The notes beneath the pieces are model-generated. The model was not told where the DNA came from. It saw nothing but the letters and a program-made list of their open reading frames with translations, and made no database searches. The translations under genes and the position numbers were made by a program. Source: Candidatus Dojkabacteria bacterium UBA2222 (lineage in GTDB: Bacteria; Patescibacteriota; Dojkabacteria; SC72). From it: a stretch of DNA of 25,538 nucleotides. The stretch covers positions 143 through 25,680 of the forward strand of contig DCUE01000065.1 in the NCBI GenBank assembly GCA_002328465.1. Direction: 5' to 3'. Positions 1 to 7,196 of this stretch are shown here, piece after piece. Each line of letters begins with the position of its first letter. Position 1 is the stretch's first letter.

Positions 1-36
1 GTCGAAAGCCTTACGTCCCCATATTCTTAAAGAACG

Positions 37-1278
37 TTATATTATACCATTTTCTTTAATAATCTTGGAGTAAAACTCTCCACTTCTCTTAATTCTTCTC
101 TCTTTAGTTTGAGGATCTACAGAAACTAATCCAAATTTTGGCCAAAAGCCTTTGTCCCATTCGAAATTATCTAACAATGACCAATGAAGATACCCCATTA
201 ATTCAACACTTTCTTCCTTAATTGCTTTGTCCATAGCCTTAACAGTTTCTTCTATCCACCAAATCCTTTTATTATCGTCTAATGTAGCCAATCCATTTTC
301 GGTAATAAAGATAGGTTTGTTGTATCTCTCCTTAATCTTAACCAAAACATTGAATATTTTCCCTGGATCTAACCACCATCCTAAATCTGAAATAATATCA
401 TTATCATTTCTTAAACCTCTTATCCCCAACCTATTATGGAAATAGAAGTTAATCCCTAAGAAATCTGTATATTTAACAACCTGATCCATTATTGAAACAG
501 TCATATACCTATCGAAAAGAAAAGCTACGAACCTATTCCAAGGGGCCCTACTACACGAAGAAACGTGCCAAACATTCTTCGCCAATGACACCTTAGACCC
601 TTTATCAATATCTTTGATAGTTTTGTACGAATCTATGTACATCTTTGGTAATACTTTCTTAAATACCTTATGAAAAAGAAATGGATTTTTAATTCCTGGT
701 GGCCACATTCCTAAAAGATATGATGCTGCAAAGGACTCTGGTTCATTTATTACAATCCAATAATCTACATATTCACCAAGCTCTTTGGCTAGAAAAGATA
801 CATACTCATTGAAGTATTTATAAATATTTTTTGAAAGTAAACCACCCTCCTCATCTAGCCATACTGGAATAGTCCAATGCCAACAAGTTAATACAATTTT
901 TATATTGTTATCTCTAAGAGCCTTAAGATATTTTCTGTAATACTCAATCTCTTTACTATCAAAAACTCCCCTCTCTGGTTGTATTCGAGACCATTCTACA
1001 GAGAGACGATATGCTTTTAAATTAAGCTTTTTGATAGCTTCAATATCTCTCTCCCAATATTTATAACTATCACATGAATAGCTTGAATTTGATTTATAGT
1101 TCTCTGGATCACAAGCCACCTCTTTAAGAGCTTCGTTTGAGGGCCTCTGACCGTCCTTAGACAGGCGGGTAGCATTCTTCTCCTCCCATTTTACCCAGTT
1201 ATTAATCAACCCCCCTTCTATCTGGTGTGAGGCCGTTGCGGCTCCCCAAAGAAAACCTTCTGGAAACTTCTTACTCAT
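37..1278 (-). CDS. Glycoside hydrolase family 1 beta-glucosidase/beta-glycosidase
   Basis: Predicted retaining beta-glycosidase of family GH1 that removes terminal beta-linked sugars from oligosaccharides or glycosides; the sugar specificity cannot be read from the sequence. The 413-residue protein starts with the family signature FLWGAATASHQIEG (residues 9-22), carries the acid/base motif INEPES with Glu179, and has the nucleophile motif ITENGLA with Glu327. The C-terminal LLDNFEWDKGF segment (368-378) is the usual GH1 aglycone/substrate-binding strip. There is no signal peptide, so it is probably cytoplasmic. The length is slightly below the usual 440-480. The ATG lies 8 bases inside the end of the upstream methyltransferase gene (ATGAGTAA), so the two are probably cotranscribed and translationally coupled. 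The family call is firm; the substrate is unknown. Confidence 0.95.
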   Translation of the reverse strand: MSKKFPEGFLWGAATASHQIEGGLINNWVKWEEKNATRLSKDGQRPSNEALKEVACDPENYKSNSSYSCDSYKYWERDIEAIKKLNLKAYRLSVEWSRIQPERGVFDSKEIEYYRKYLKALRDNNIKIVLTCWHWTIPVWLDEEGGLLSKNIYKYFNEYVSFLAKELGEYVDYWIVINEPESFAASYLLGMWPPGIKNPFLFHKVFKKVLPKMYIDSYKTIKDIDKGSKVSLAKNVWHVSSCSRAPWNRFVAFLFDRYMTVSIMDQVVKYTDFLGINFYFHNRLGIRGLRNDNDIISDLGWWLDPGKIFNVLVKIKERYNKPIFITENGLATLDDNKRIWWIEETVKAMDKAIKEESVELMGYLHWSLLDNFEWDKGFWPKFGLVSVDPQTKERRIKRSGEFYSKIIKENGII

Positions 1279-1996
1279 CTTTGCTTGCTTCCCACAAACT
1301 TATTGCTGTTGCAACTGAAAGATTTAAAGAATCTATCTCATCAGAGTGTTTAATATATACACTCTCTCCTAAATCTGAATATGAACTATCTAAACCGGTT
1401 GATTCATTCCCCTGAATTATTGAATACGGCTTTTTAAAGACAACTTCTCTCAATTCCTTCTTTCCGTTAAGCATAAAGGGGTATTTATTGTGATTTGGAA
1501 ACTCTTTTACATATTCCTCAATGCTATTAAAATATGCAAAACGTATTCTAAATAGTGCTCCCATTGTTGATCTAACAACCAAAGGGTCGAAGATATCAAC
1601 CCCTGGTTTAATAATTGCTAAATCTTTTAAACCGAAACCCAACATTGTCCTCACTATCGTTCCCAAATTCCCCATATTAGAAGGGTTAACCAAAACGATA
1701 TGGCTTTCTGTGTTACTTACTTGTGATTCATACTTTTTAAACACTCCAACTACATAGGTATTTTCTTTTACAGCAATCTTATCAATCAGCCTATCATTTA
1801 CCTCTATTAAAATATCTTTCTCTTTACATATGCTCTGTATCTCTTCTACTCCCTCACTATCTAGTCCCTCCTTTTTCAATATGACTTTGTAGACTTTGTC
1901 TGGATGCTGACTAAGTAAATCTAATACTGGATATGCACCGAAGGCATATGAATATTCAAACTTTTTTTGATATTTCTTTATCTTAGGAGAATACAT
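1271..1996 (-). CDS. SpoU/TrmH family RNA 2'-O-ribose methyltransferase
   Basis: Predicted SAM-dependent SPOUT methyltransferase that methylates a ribose 2'-OH in rRNA or tRNA. All three SpoU motifs are visible in the 241-residue protein: motif 1 NPSNMGNLGTIVRTMLGFG (residues 104-122) with the catalytic-type Arg, motif 2 IIQGNESTGL (203-212), and motif 3 SLNLSVATAISLWEA (233-247 region, at the very C-terminus). Residues 1-100 form an N-terminal extension like the substrate-binding domain of RlmB/TrmH-type enzymes. The exact target (23S Gm2251, tRNA Gm18 or another site) cannot be decided. The gene starts 1 base after the end of the MASE3-like gene and its last 8 bases overlap the GH1 gene, which indicates one transcript. 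Confidence 0.92.
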   Translation of the reverse strand: MYSPKIKKYQKKFEYSYAFGAYPVLDLLSQHPDKVYKVILKKEGLDSEGVEEIQSICKEKDILIEVNDRLIDKIAVKENTYVVGVFKKYESQVSNTESHIVLVNPSNMGNLGTIVRTMLGFGLKDLAIIKPGVDIFDPLVVRSTMGALFRIRFAYFNSIEEYVKEFPNHNKYPFMLNGKKELREVVFKKPYSIIQGNESTGLDSSYSDLGESVYIKHSDEIDSLNLSVATAISLWEASKDE

Positions 1997-1997
1997 G

Positions 1998-2954
1998 TTA
2001 CTTTTTTAATATGTCTTTAAATATCTTGTCCGTTGTTTTCTTTTTCTGTTCTTTAGATATCTTCCACTTCTCTTCTCTTAATATCATATATGCCTCTTCA
2101 ACCTTCCTTTTCGTTAAAGAGAGAAGCATGTTCTTTCTCTTCAATTCATTCTGAGCCCTCTCCTCGCTCTTATACATTTCATATATGCTGTATAGGAAGC
2201 CTACAAGAAGAATTGCATAGCTTAAGAATTTCGCCAATGTAGAAAGGTTTAACATTAACTCATATTCCAGATTTAAATACGGTAGGAAAAATATCTGTGC
2301 TAGGATTGAAAATGTAAGAGAAAATATTATCCAGAAATCAAAGTGCCTGTAATACATACCCTTGCTTTGCGTAAAGCCTAAGAGAGTAAAAAGATATACC
2401 ATCAAGGCAATGGTTTGCATCGCTATTGCGAATATATATGATTCAAAGCCCTCAAAAAAATTCGTGAAAGAAGATATTACTAAAACAAAAATTGCTATTG
2501 ATACTAAGAGAGAAGAAAAGGCTACTTTCTCTTTGACTCCCCGAATTTTCCTTTCCTCCTTCATTAGGATCCAGCTAAAGAAGAATACCAATGAAAGGAA
2601 CACCCTTGAGAGTACTATGCTACTTGGAAACATTTCGGATGTCTCAATTGATAGAAATTCAGAAAAGCCTTTAAACGAAAGTAAGATTTGGAAACCATCA
2701 AGTAGTGATACTGTTAGAAATCCTAAACCGAGTAATAGGTAATTTATGTATGTTTTTTTTGTATAGAAGCGCACAAGTGCAAGAATTCCAATAAAGAAGG
2801 CAAAGATACTTGCAAATAAATCTATCAGCCTTTGAAAATCTTTTAACCAAGCAAAATTACCAGAAATATATGCAAAAAGTAAGAAAAAGAATATTGATAT
2901 CAATATAAGCAACTCTTTCTCCCTTATCTCTTGTTTTGTAATCTTCTTTTGCAT
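1998..2954 (-). CDS. MASE3-like seven-helix membrane sensor without an output domain
   Basis: A 318-residue integral membrane protein with about seven hydrophobic segments between residues 15 and 265, followed by a charged helical tail (about 265-318) that looks like a coiled coil. The arrangement LLLGLGFLTVSLLDGF, then LSRVFLSLVFFFSW, then LAKFLSYAILLVGFLYSIYEMYKSEE resembles the MASE3 class of membrane sensor domains, which normally sit in front of histidine kinases or GGDEF proteins. Here the protein ends after the signalling-type helix, with no kinase, cyclase or phosphodiesterase domain. It may work with a separate partner or regulate through protein contact. The gene lies 18 bases after the pseudopilin-like gene and 1 base before the SpoU gene. 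The fold assignment is by pattern only; a plain hypothetical membrane protein is the alternative. Confidence 0.6.
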   Translation of the reverse strand: MQKKITKQEIREKELLILISIFFFLLFAYISGNFAWLKDFQRLIDLFASIFAFFIGILALVRFYTKKTYINYLLLGLGFLTVSLLDGFQILLSFKGFSEFLSIETSEMFPSSIVLSRVFLSLVFFFSWILMKEERKIRGVKEKVAFSSLLVSIAIFVLVISSFTNFFEGFESYIFAIAMQTIALMVYLFTLLGFTQSKGMYYRHFDFWIIFSLTFSILAQIFFLPYLNLEYELMLNLSTLAKFLSYAILLVGFLYSIYEMYKSEERAQNELKRKNMLLSLTKRKVEEAYMILREEKWKISKEQKKKTTDKIFKDILKK

Positions 2955-2972
2955 ATTTTTACTTACTACATT

Positions 2973-3500
2973 TTAATACATGTCTTTAGAAAATGATATC
3001 TTCTGATTTCTTTCTGCATGTGGAGCACAAACTGTAACGATACCTCCCCCATCGTGAGAAATAAAGTAACCGGTACCATTTACTGAAACATAGAGAGGAT
3101 CGTTTGGCATAACAACTAGCGCCTCTTCGTTACCTTCTATTAGAAATCCCATACTAACCAAATCAGTACAATTGTATGGCCCTGTTTTGCATATCTCATG
3201 TGTAAACTCTACACATTCAGAGGAGCTAGGTATTACTGTTGGAATACTCTCTTTCCCCTCAACATACGAACTTACATATGAAAGGACTGTAGAGATATCT
3301 GCAGATCTTTTTAGGTTCCTCGCTTCTGCTGCCTCTTTGTTAGGATTTATTGCTAGAAGAATCAGGAACACAACTATTCCCACAGCAGAAAGGATTAACA
3401 TTATCTCTGTTATCTTCAATCTTTCTGAAGAGGTCTTTTCTATTTTTGTTACAGAAGGAACAAAGTTTATTGTCTCTGCGTTTAAATCTGGGGCATCCAT
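2973..3500 (-). CDS. Type IV pilin/pseudopilin-like single-pass protein
   Basis: A 175-residue protein with one hydrophobic helix and an exported C-terminal domain. The segment TEIMLILSAVGIVVFLILLAINP, followed by NKEAAEARNLKRSADI, closely mirrors the N-terminal helix of bacterial pseudopilins, in which a processed hydrophobic stretch is followed by a KQLAxARDxxRKSDI-like amphipathic part. The C-terminal end (GYFISHDGG...VTVCAPHAE) also matches the pilin style of Patescibacteria, and four cysteines could form disulfides. A canonical Gly-Phe prepilin peptidase site is missing: the residue five or six before the conserved Glu is Arg/Leu, and about 30 residues precede the helix. I chose ATG at 3500; an in-frame TTG at 3515 would add five residues. 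No SD is seen. A TATAAA-like box lies about 30 bases upstream (3529-3534 region). Confidence 0.65.
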   Translation of the reverse strand: MDAPDLNAETINFVPSVTKIEKTSSERLKITEIMLILSAVGIVVFLILLAINPNKEAAEARNLKRSADISTVLSYVSSYVEGKESIPTVIPSSSECVEFTHEICKTGPYNCTDLVSMGFLIEGNEEALVVMPNDPLYVSVNGTGYFISHDGGGIVTVCAPHAERNQKISFSKDMY

Positions 3501-3515
3501 ATATACATAATACAA

Positions 3516-3716
3516 AAAAGTACGACTATTTTATATAGCCCTATACAAAGACCGATAATATGATAATAGGTTTTATATAGTAATTATATTAAAGAAAAGA
3601 CTTACACAGCAACGTTCCTACGATTATCCACAGAGAAGGATAAAATGTGGGTATCTTCGAGAAAATTCTCTTTAAAGGAAATATTGGTACTAAAAAGCTC
3701 TTGAATTGAAGAAATA
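3516..3716. other. Non-coding spacer with an isolated DnaA box
   Basis: About 200 AT-rich bases between the pseudopilin-like gene and the tRNA gene. No credible coding frame is visible; the minus-strand open frame over 3602-3799 is an artefact that runs through the tRNA. The only recognisable element is one perfect TTATCCACA at 3624-3632, the textbook DnaA box, about 3 kb from the probable origin. Its role is uncertain. Confidence 0.5.
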
Positions 3717-3805
3717 CGGAGAGGGTGGGATTCGAACCCACGGTTCAGGAAACCCCGAACAGCACATTTCGAGTGTGCCCTATTCGACCACTCTAGCACC
3801 TCTCC
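3717..3805 (-). tRNA. tRNA-Ser(CGA)
   Basis: Read on the minus strand the gene begins with acceptor strand GGAGAGG, which pairs with CCTCTCC at the other end, leaving discriminator G. The anticodon arm is GCACA-CTCGAAA-TGTGC, giving anticodon CGA, which reads UCG serine codons. The T arm is GTGGG-TTCGAAT-CCCAC. A long variable arm with stem GTTC/GAAC makes it a class II tRNA, as expected for serine. Length is 89 bases and CCA is not encoded. Confidence 0.96.
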
Positions 3806-3823
3806 AGACGATTCTTATTGGAA

Positions 3824-3829
3824 ATTATA
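3824..3829 (-). promoter_or_regulatory. -10 box of the tRNA-Ser(CGA) promoter
   Basis: On the minus strand, GATG precedes a perfect TATAAT that ends 18 bases before the mature tRNA 5' end, so transcription would begin with a leader of about 12 bases. The same GATGTATAAT string precedes yidC. No clear -35 box was found. Confidence 0.6.
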
Positions 3830-3841
3830 CATCAATATCTA

Positions 3842-4531
3842 CTAAATCTCTTCAAATGGTATGTATTCACCATATGTCATAGAGTCTAGCTTGCTCTGTT
3901 TTCTAATATCTCTATATAATACTTTCTCTTGCAGAAGAATAAATATAGCATCTTTATCTGCACCATCAAGAAGTAGTATTAAAGATCTTGGGTATCTAAG
4001 TTTTGTTTCTACAATAAGAAAATATTGCCCATTCTTAATCGAAAACCAGAAAGCATCCAGTACAAACCATTCATACAGCTTTCCTCCAGTATCAACTCCC
4101 CTAGCAGTAATCTTATGTTTAACTTTTAAGGGTTTGTTTGTACCAGCAACATAAACAAAAAACAGCAAAGATATTATTGCTGCCATTAAATAGTACTGCT
4201 CCAGAATTGCTAAGAACAGGACAAATAGGAGGGAAATGGAAAGTATAATCCAAAAGTTCTTTGACTTAAATTCAAATTTGTATCTCTCTGGAGACTCCCA
4301 CTCAAAAAGTTTAATATTTTGAATAACTCTTTTCGCTGGAATATCACTTTCTTCTAGAACAATATCCTTCTCCGCAATCTTTTTCCTAAATTCCACTTTC
4401 TGTTTTCTCTTTGCTTCCTCTTTTAGCTTGGTAAGCTTCTCTTCTCTCTCTCTTAGTTGCATTTCCCCTGAAAGAATATTCATAATATCACTAAATTCCG
4501 CTTTTATTGTTTTCTTAGTATCAATTGCCAT
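3842..4531 (-). CDS. Hypothetical two-TM protein with N-terminal coiled coil
   Basis: Not recognised with confidence. The 229-residue protein has a charged N-terminal region with a predicted coiled coil (about residues 25-50, LREREEKLTKLKEEAKRK), two adjacent membrane helices (93-110 and 112-130) separated by a short turn, and a C-terminal cytoplasmic-looking beta-rich domain (about 135-229). In that domain the stretch GKLYEWFVLDAFWFSIKNG resembles the DUF5673/bacterial PH-like pattern, in which a membrane hairpin is followed by a small beta domain. The start ATG is 9 bases downstream of the neighbouring membrane gene's TGA, so the two form an operon. The short loop and lack of a signal peptide suggest an inner-membrane protein facing the cytoplasm. 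Confidence 0.75.
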   Translation of the reverse strand: MAIDTKKTIKAEFSDIMNILSGEMQLREREEKLTKLKEEAKRKQKVEFRKKIAEKDIVLEESDIPAKRVIQNIKLFEWESPERYKFEFKSKNFWIILSISLLFVLFLAILEQYYLMAAIISLLFFVYVAGTNKPLKVKHKITARGVDTGGKLYEWFVLDAFWFSIKNGQYFLIVETKLRYPRSLILLLDGADKDAIFILLQEKVLYRDIRKQSKLDSMTYGEYIPFEEI

Positions 4532-4540
4532 ATATCATTA

Positions 4541-4939
4541 TCATATAACAAAGGAGGCTATAATAACAACTAAGAGAATGCCTAGCCCCCAATATATATT
4601 AAGTATATGAAAAAAGTTCAGTATTAAAACAAAAGATACCCCTAGGGTAAAAAATAGCGCCCATTTAATACACACTATTTTAAGTTCTCTAGAATCTTCC
4701 TTCCGTAAGACAACTCTAAGTAAAAAGTAGGATATTAAACAGGAGGTAGAGAATATAGAGAAAAAGAAAAGTATTGCAACCGTTAAAATATTTGTCCAGT
4801 TATACTCTCCAAGATTATTAAATGGTAAGAAATCTCTTAGGGATATCAAATACAACAAAATTGCAACAGAAAATATTAGAAAAAAGATAGGTGTAAAAAT
4901 GAATTTAAGATTTTTAGGTTTATAAGTTTTGGAATCCAT
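4541..4939 (-). CDS. Hypothetical four-TM membrane protein
   Basis: Unrecognised protein of 132 residues (136 if the upstream in-frame GTG at 4951 is used). Four hydrophobic segments are evident: FIFTPIFFLIFSVAILLYLI, ILTVAILFFFSIFSTSCLISYFLL, a third in the WALFFTLGVSFVLILNFF region, and a fourth at the extreme C-terminus (WGLGILLVVIIASFVI). The N-terminus is short and basic (KTYKPKNLK), so the topology is probably N-in. It is the first gene of a two-gene unit with the coiled-coil membrane protein downstream, and diverges from the response regulator gene 44 bases away. It ends with TGA, one of the few in the window. No function can be assigned. Confidence 0.7.
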   Translation of the reverse strand: MDSKTYKPKNLKFIFTPIFFLIFSVAILLYLISLRDFLPFNNLGEYNWTNILTVAILFFFSIFSTSCLISYFLLRVVLRKEDSRELKIVCIKWALFFTLGVSFVLILNFFHILNIYWGLGILLVVIIASFVI

Positions 4940-4983
4940 CTTACTAAGCACTATTCTTTAAAATTAATTTTAAAAGCATACCT

Positions 4984-5703
4984 ATGAATATTTTAATTAT
5001 AGAGAAATCTAAGACTATTTCCCATATCTTAAAGAATACTCTGATTGCATATGGATACAATATTACTCAAGATAGTGCAGATCTTAGTAGTGAATCGTTG
5101 ATTAGAAGGGGAATTTTTGAGATTTTAATCATTGATACAAATGTTGTTGGGAAATACTCTACCCTAGATATCATAAAGAAGGTAAAAGATAGGAAGAATT
5201 CAGAAATTAAAATATTGGGGATTTGTAGTGTAGGAACCTGGAAAGATAAGGTAAACTTCCTAAATAATGGAGGAGATGATGTACTCTCGTATCCATTTCC
5301 TATGCAAGAGTTAATAGCTCGAATCCAATCTTTGTTAAGAAGGCCGAATAATTACATCGATAATCGTATATACATAGGAGATATCCTCTTAGATACTAAC
5401 AGTAAGAGTGTCTCTTCAAAAAATAGTGATATAGATTTAAGAAAGAAAGAGTATCAGCTATTAGAGTATTTAATTAGGAACAAAAATAGAACAGTAAGTA
5501 GATGTGAATTGTTAGATCATGTTTGGGATTATCGAAGCTATACTGGCTCGAATACAATAGATGTACATATTAAAAGATTAAGAGATAAGCTACCAAAAAA
5601 GAGCCTTATTGAAACAGTTCATGGACAAGGCTATAGAATAAAAGATTCTAAAGCATCATTGGCATTACAAGATGAACAAAATCAGGATCCTCTACAATCT
5701 TAA
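4984..5703 (+). CDS. OmpR/PhoB-type response regulator with degenerate receiver
   Basis: DNA-binding response regulator of 239 residues. The N-terminal receiver fold (1-118) is recognisable from MNILIIE at the start, the phosphoacceptor-type Asp51 in LIIDT, and GGDDVLSYPF (96-105). Three conserved residues of the phosphorylation pocket are changed: the second acidic residue of the first loop is Lys8 (IIEKS instead of xxEDD), the switch Thr/Ser position is probably Cys81, and the invariant Lys of the KPF motif is Tyr103. The C-terminal winged helix (about 125-222) is intact, with the OmpR signatures NTIDVHIKRLRDKL (190-203) and TVHGQGYRI (211-219). The last 13 or so residues are an unstructured tail whose codons overlap the end of dnaN by 56 bases on the opposite strand. 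No kinase gene is adjacent. It may act without phosphorylation. Confidence 0.9.
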   Translation: MNILIIEKSKTISHILKNTLIAYGYNITQDSADLSSESLIRRGIFEILIIDTNVVGKYSTLDIIKKVKDRKNSEIKILGICSVGTWKDKVNFLNNGGDDVLSYPFPMQELIARIQSLLRRPNNYIDNRIYIGDILLDTNSKSVSSKNSDIDLRKKEYQLLEYLIRNKNRTVSRCELLDHVWDYRSYTGSNTIDVHIKRLRDKLPKKSLIETVHGQGYRIKDSKASLALQDEQNQDPLQS

Positions 5704-6769
5704 AGACTCCTGGTTTAATAGTTTCAGAACACTCAAAGGAGATATCTTCAGAATCTAAATGATTAAGAATATCCGTTAGTAGTCTAGAACTAAAAGCTAT
5801 TTTTAAGGTATCTCCCTCTATCTTCCCAGAGAAAGTACTCTTATTACTACCCAGATCTGTCTGTGTAGCAGATAGTATTATTTTATCCTCACTTGGATCT
5901 ATATCTAATATGAGCTTATTACCCAGTACACTTTTTGCAATTATATTAGTAACTTTTAGAGAGTTAAGGAAATCAGATTTAGATACCTTACAGACTGTTT
6001 TATACCCAGTAGGTATAATCTGTCTATATTCTGGAAATTGTCCATCTATTAATCTCGATACTAAATCTACATCACTATACCTAAACAATACTTGATTCCT
6101 ATCTTCTATTAAATAAACCTCAACAGAATCATCCTCTCCTACTTCGGATACTATGTGTGCTAATTCCAATAAAGCCTTAACAGGTACTAGTATGTTTACA
6201 TCTTTCTCTGCACTAGATTCTAACTTTATAATCTGCCTTGATAATCTTAATCCATCTGTACCTACAAAAGATACACTCTCTCCTACAACTTCAAGCAATA
6301 CACCTGTTAAAACTGGCTTAATATCATCGGTAGCAGAGGCAAATGCCACTCTATTTACTGCCTTTGCTAAATCATCTTTTGCAATTTTAAACAAAGGTTT
6401 CTTACCTGTTACAGTAGCAACAGATGGAAAATCCTCTGCGGACATAGTATTAAAATTTGCAGAGTTATTAGTGGTCGAGATATTAAAGGTCTGATTATCC
6501 AAACTTGCATCTACTGCTTCGGAGGGTATTGATGTTACAAATTCAGTAAGCTGTTTTGCAGGTACTGTAGTTTGACCTTCTGATTTTACATCTGCACCTA
6601 TCCAAGTATTAATACCTATTTCTAAATCGGTAGCAGTCATAATTAGTTTTCCTTTGTTAGTTTCAAATCTGACGTTATTCAGAATAGGCAAACCTGGTTT
6701 ACTACTTACTACCCTACTAATTATATTTAGGTACTTTGCTAAAGTATCTTGATTACAAGAGAATTGCAT
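5648..6769 (-). CDS. dnaN: DNA polymerase III sliding clamp (beta subunit)
   Basis: Beta sliding clamp that encircles DNA as a dimer and tethers the replicative polymerase and other enzymes. The 373-residue length and the three-repeat clamp architecture fit. N-terminal MQFSCNQDTLAKYLNIISRVVSSKPGLPILNNV (here abbreviated by its key residues L11, S21 and the P-I-L-N cluster at 28-31) is typical of the family. The interior DGLRLSR and SDVDLVSRLIDGQFPEYRQIIP segments are hallmark clamp sequences, and the C-terminus ends in the classical hydrophobic-cleft strand VMPMML. The gene follows dnaA and the origin spacer in the standard dnaA-oriC-dnaN order. Its 3' end overlaps the convergent response regulator gene by 56 bases. 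Confidence 0.98.
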   Translation of the reverse strand: MQFSCNQDTLAKYLNIISRVVSSKPGLPILNNVRFETNKGKLIMTATDLEIGINTWIGADVKSEGQTTVPAKQLTEFVTSIPSEAVDASLDNQTFNISTTNNSANFNTMSAEDFPSVATVTGKKPLFKIAKDDLAKAVNRVAFASATDDIKPVLTGVLLEVVGESVSFVGTDGLRLSRQIIKLESSAEKDVNILVPVKALLELAHIVSEVGEDDSVEVYLIEDRNQVLFRYSDVDLVSRLIDGQFPEYRQIIPTGYKTVCKVSKSDFLNSLKVTNIIAKSVLGNKLILDIDPSEDKIILSATQTDLGSNKSTFSGKIEGDTLKIAFSSRLLTDILNHLDSEDISFECSETIKPGVFKIVEDPDFVHLVMPMML

Positions 6770-6785
6770 CTTTGTATTAAATAAT

Positions 6786-6791
6786 ATTATA
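6786..6791 (-). promoter_or_regulatory. Probable -10 box of dnaN
   Basis: A perfect TATAAT on the minus strand ends 16 bases before the dnaN ATG, predicting a 5' leader of only about 10 bases with no room for a normal SD. No good -35 was seen. Confidence 0.45.
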
Positions 6792-6894
6792 TATTGGGCA
6801 GTAACTTTGTATATTTTACTTAATATTGGTTCTGTTTTCTACTGTTTTAATATTTATATATATATAGTTGTCATAGTAGTAGGGGCTATGGATA

Positions 6895-6903
6895 TGTTGA
6901 TAA
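6895..6903 (-). promoter_or_regulatory. DnaA box (TTATCAACA)
   Basis: TGTTGATAA on the plus strand, an exact match to the TTATCAACA variant of the DnaA-box consensus TTATNCACA/TTATCMACA, inside the dnaA-dnaN spacer. Confidence 0.7.
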
Positions 6904-6961
6904 TGAACTTTAAATGGTAAGAATACTACTTCTACAACTAGTTTTTTTAATAAATATTTAA

Positions 6962-6970
6962 TGTTGATAA
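6962..6970 (-). promoter_or_regulatory. DnaA box (TTATCAACA)
   Basis: Second TGTTGATAA, 67 bases from the first and in the same orientation. It is embedded in the most AT-rich part of the spacer, next to runs such as TTTTTTTAATAAATATTTAA. Confidence 0.7.
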
Positions 6971-7029
6971 CTTAATTAAAACAAAAGATTAAAAATATAC
7001 AGATATCTCTACTTCGTAATCTCTTAACT

Positions 7030-7148
7030 ATGTGTATTCCAAATGTGTACTAATAAGCACAATATGTGTAATCCTGTGAGTAAAAGGATGTTAAGAAAAG
7101 GTTGCTAACAAAGCACTCTGTTATTAAATCAACGTTTTTGAATGTGTA
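7030..7148 (+). repeat. Four ATGTGTA repeats in the origin spacer
   Basis: ATGTGTA occurs at 7030-7036, 7043-7049, 7064-7070 and 7142-7148, all in the same orientation. The continuation differs (TTCC, CTAA, ATCC, TTAA). They may be degenerate DnaA boxes (TGTGNATAA-like) or an iteron-like site for another origin protein. Confidence 0.5.
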
Positions 7149-7160
7149 TTAACGAGCTAC

Positions 7161-7169
7161 TTATCAACA
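7161..7169 (+). promoter_or_regulatory. DnaA box (TTATCAACA)
   Basis: Exact TTATCAACA in the opposite orientation to the other two boxes, close to the dnaA stop codon. AATCCACATAA about 15 bases further on is a weaker partial match. Confidence 0.7.
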
Positions 7170-7196
7170 TGAATTCACATTAAATCCACATAACAA

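Larger units (their letters stand above)
6770..7196. other. Probable chromosomal replication origin (oriC) between dnaA and dnaN
   Basis: A 427-base gene-free spacer between dnaA and dnaN, the commonest location of bacterial oriC. It holds three perfect TTATCAACA DnaA-box variants (6895-6903 and 6962-6970 on the minus strand, 7161-7169 on the plus strand), four ATGTGTA repeats (7030-7148), and a very AT-rich stretch around 6941-7010 that could unwind first. By rough composition, fewer than one TTATCAACA would be expected by chance in the whole window. There is no coding frame of note. The replication role is inferred from these signals and gene order. Confidence 0.8.

Noticed and set aside
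2950..2972. TAGTAA-like strings shortly before three minus-strand starts (2954, 4939, 12819)
   Set aside because: They fit neither SD nor -10 consensus, spacing varies, and three cases in AT-rich DNA are not persuasive.
3602..3799. 65-codon minus-strand frame
   Set aside because: It runs through tRNA-Ser(CGA) and its conserved arms; not a gene.
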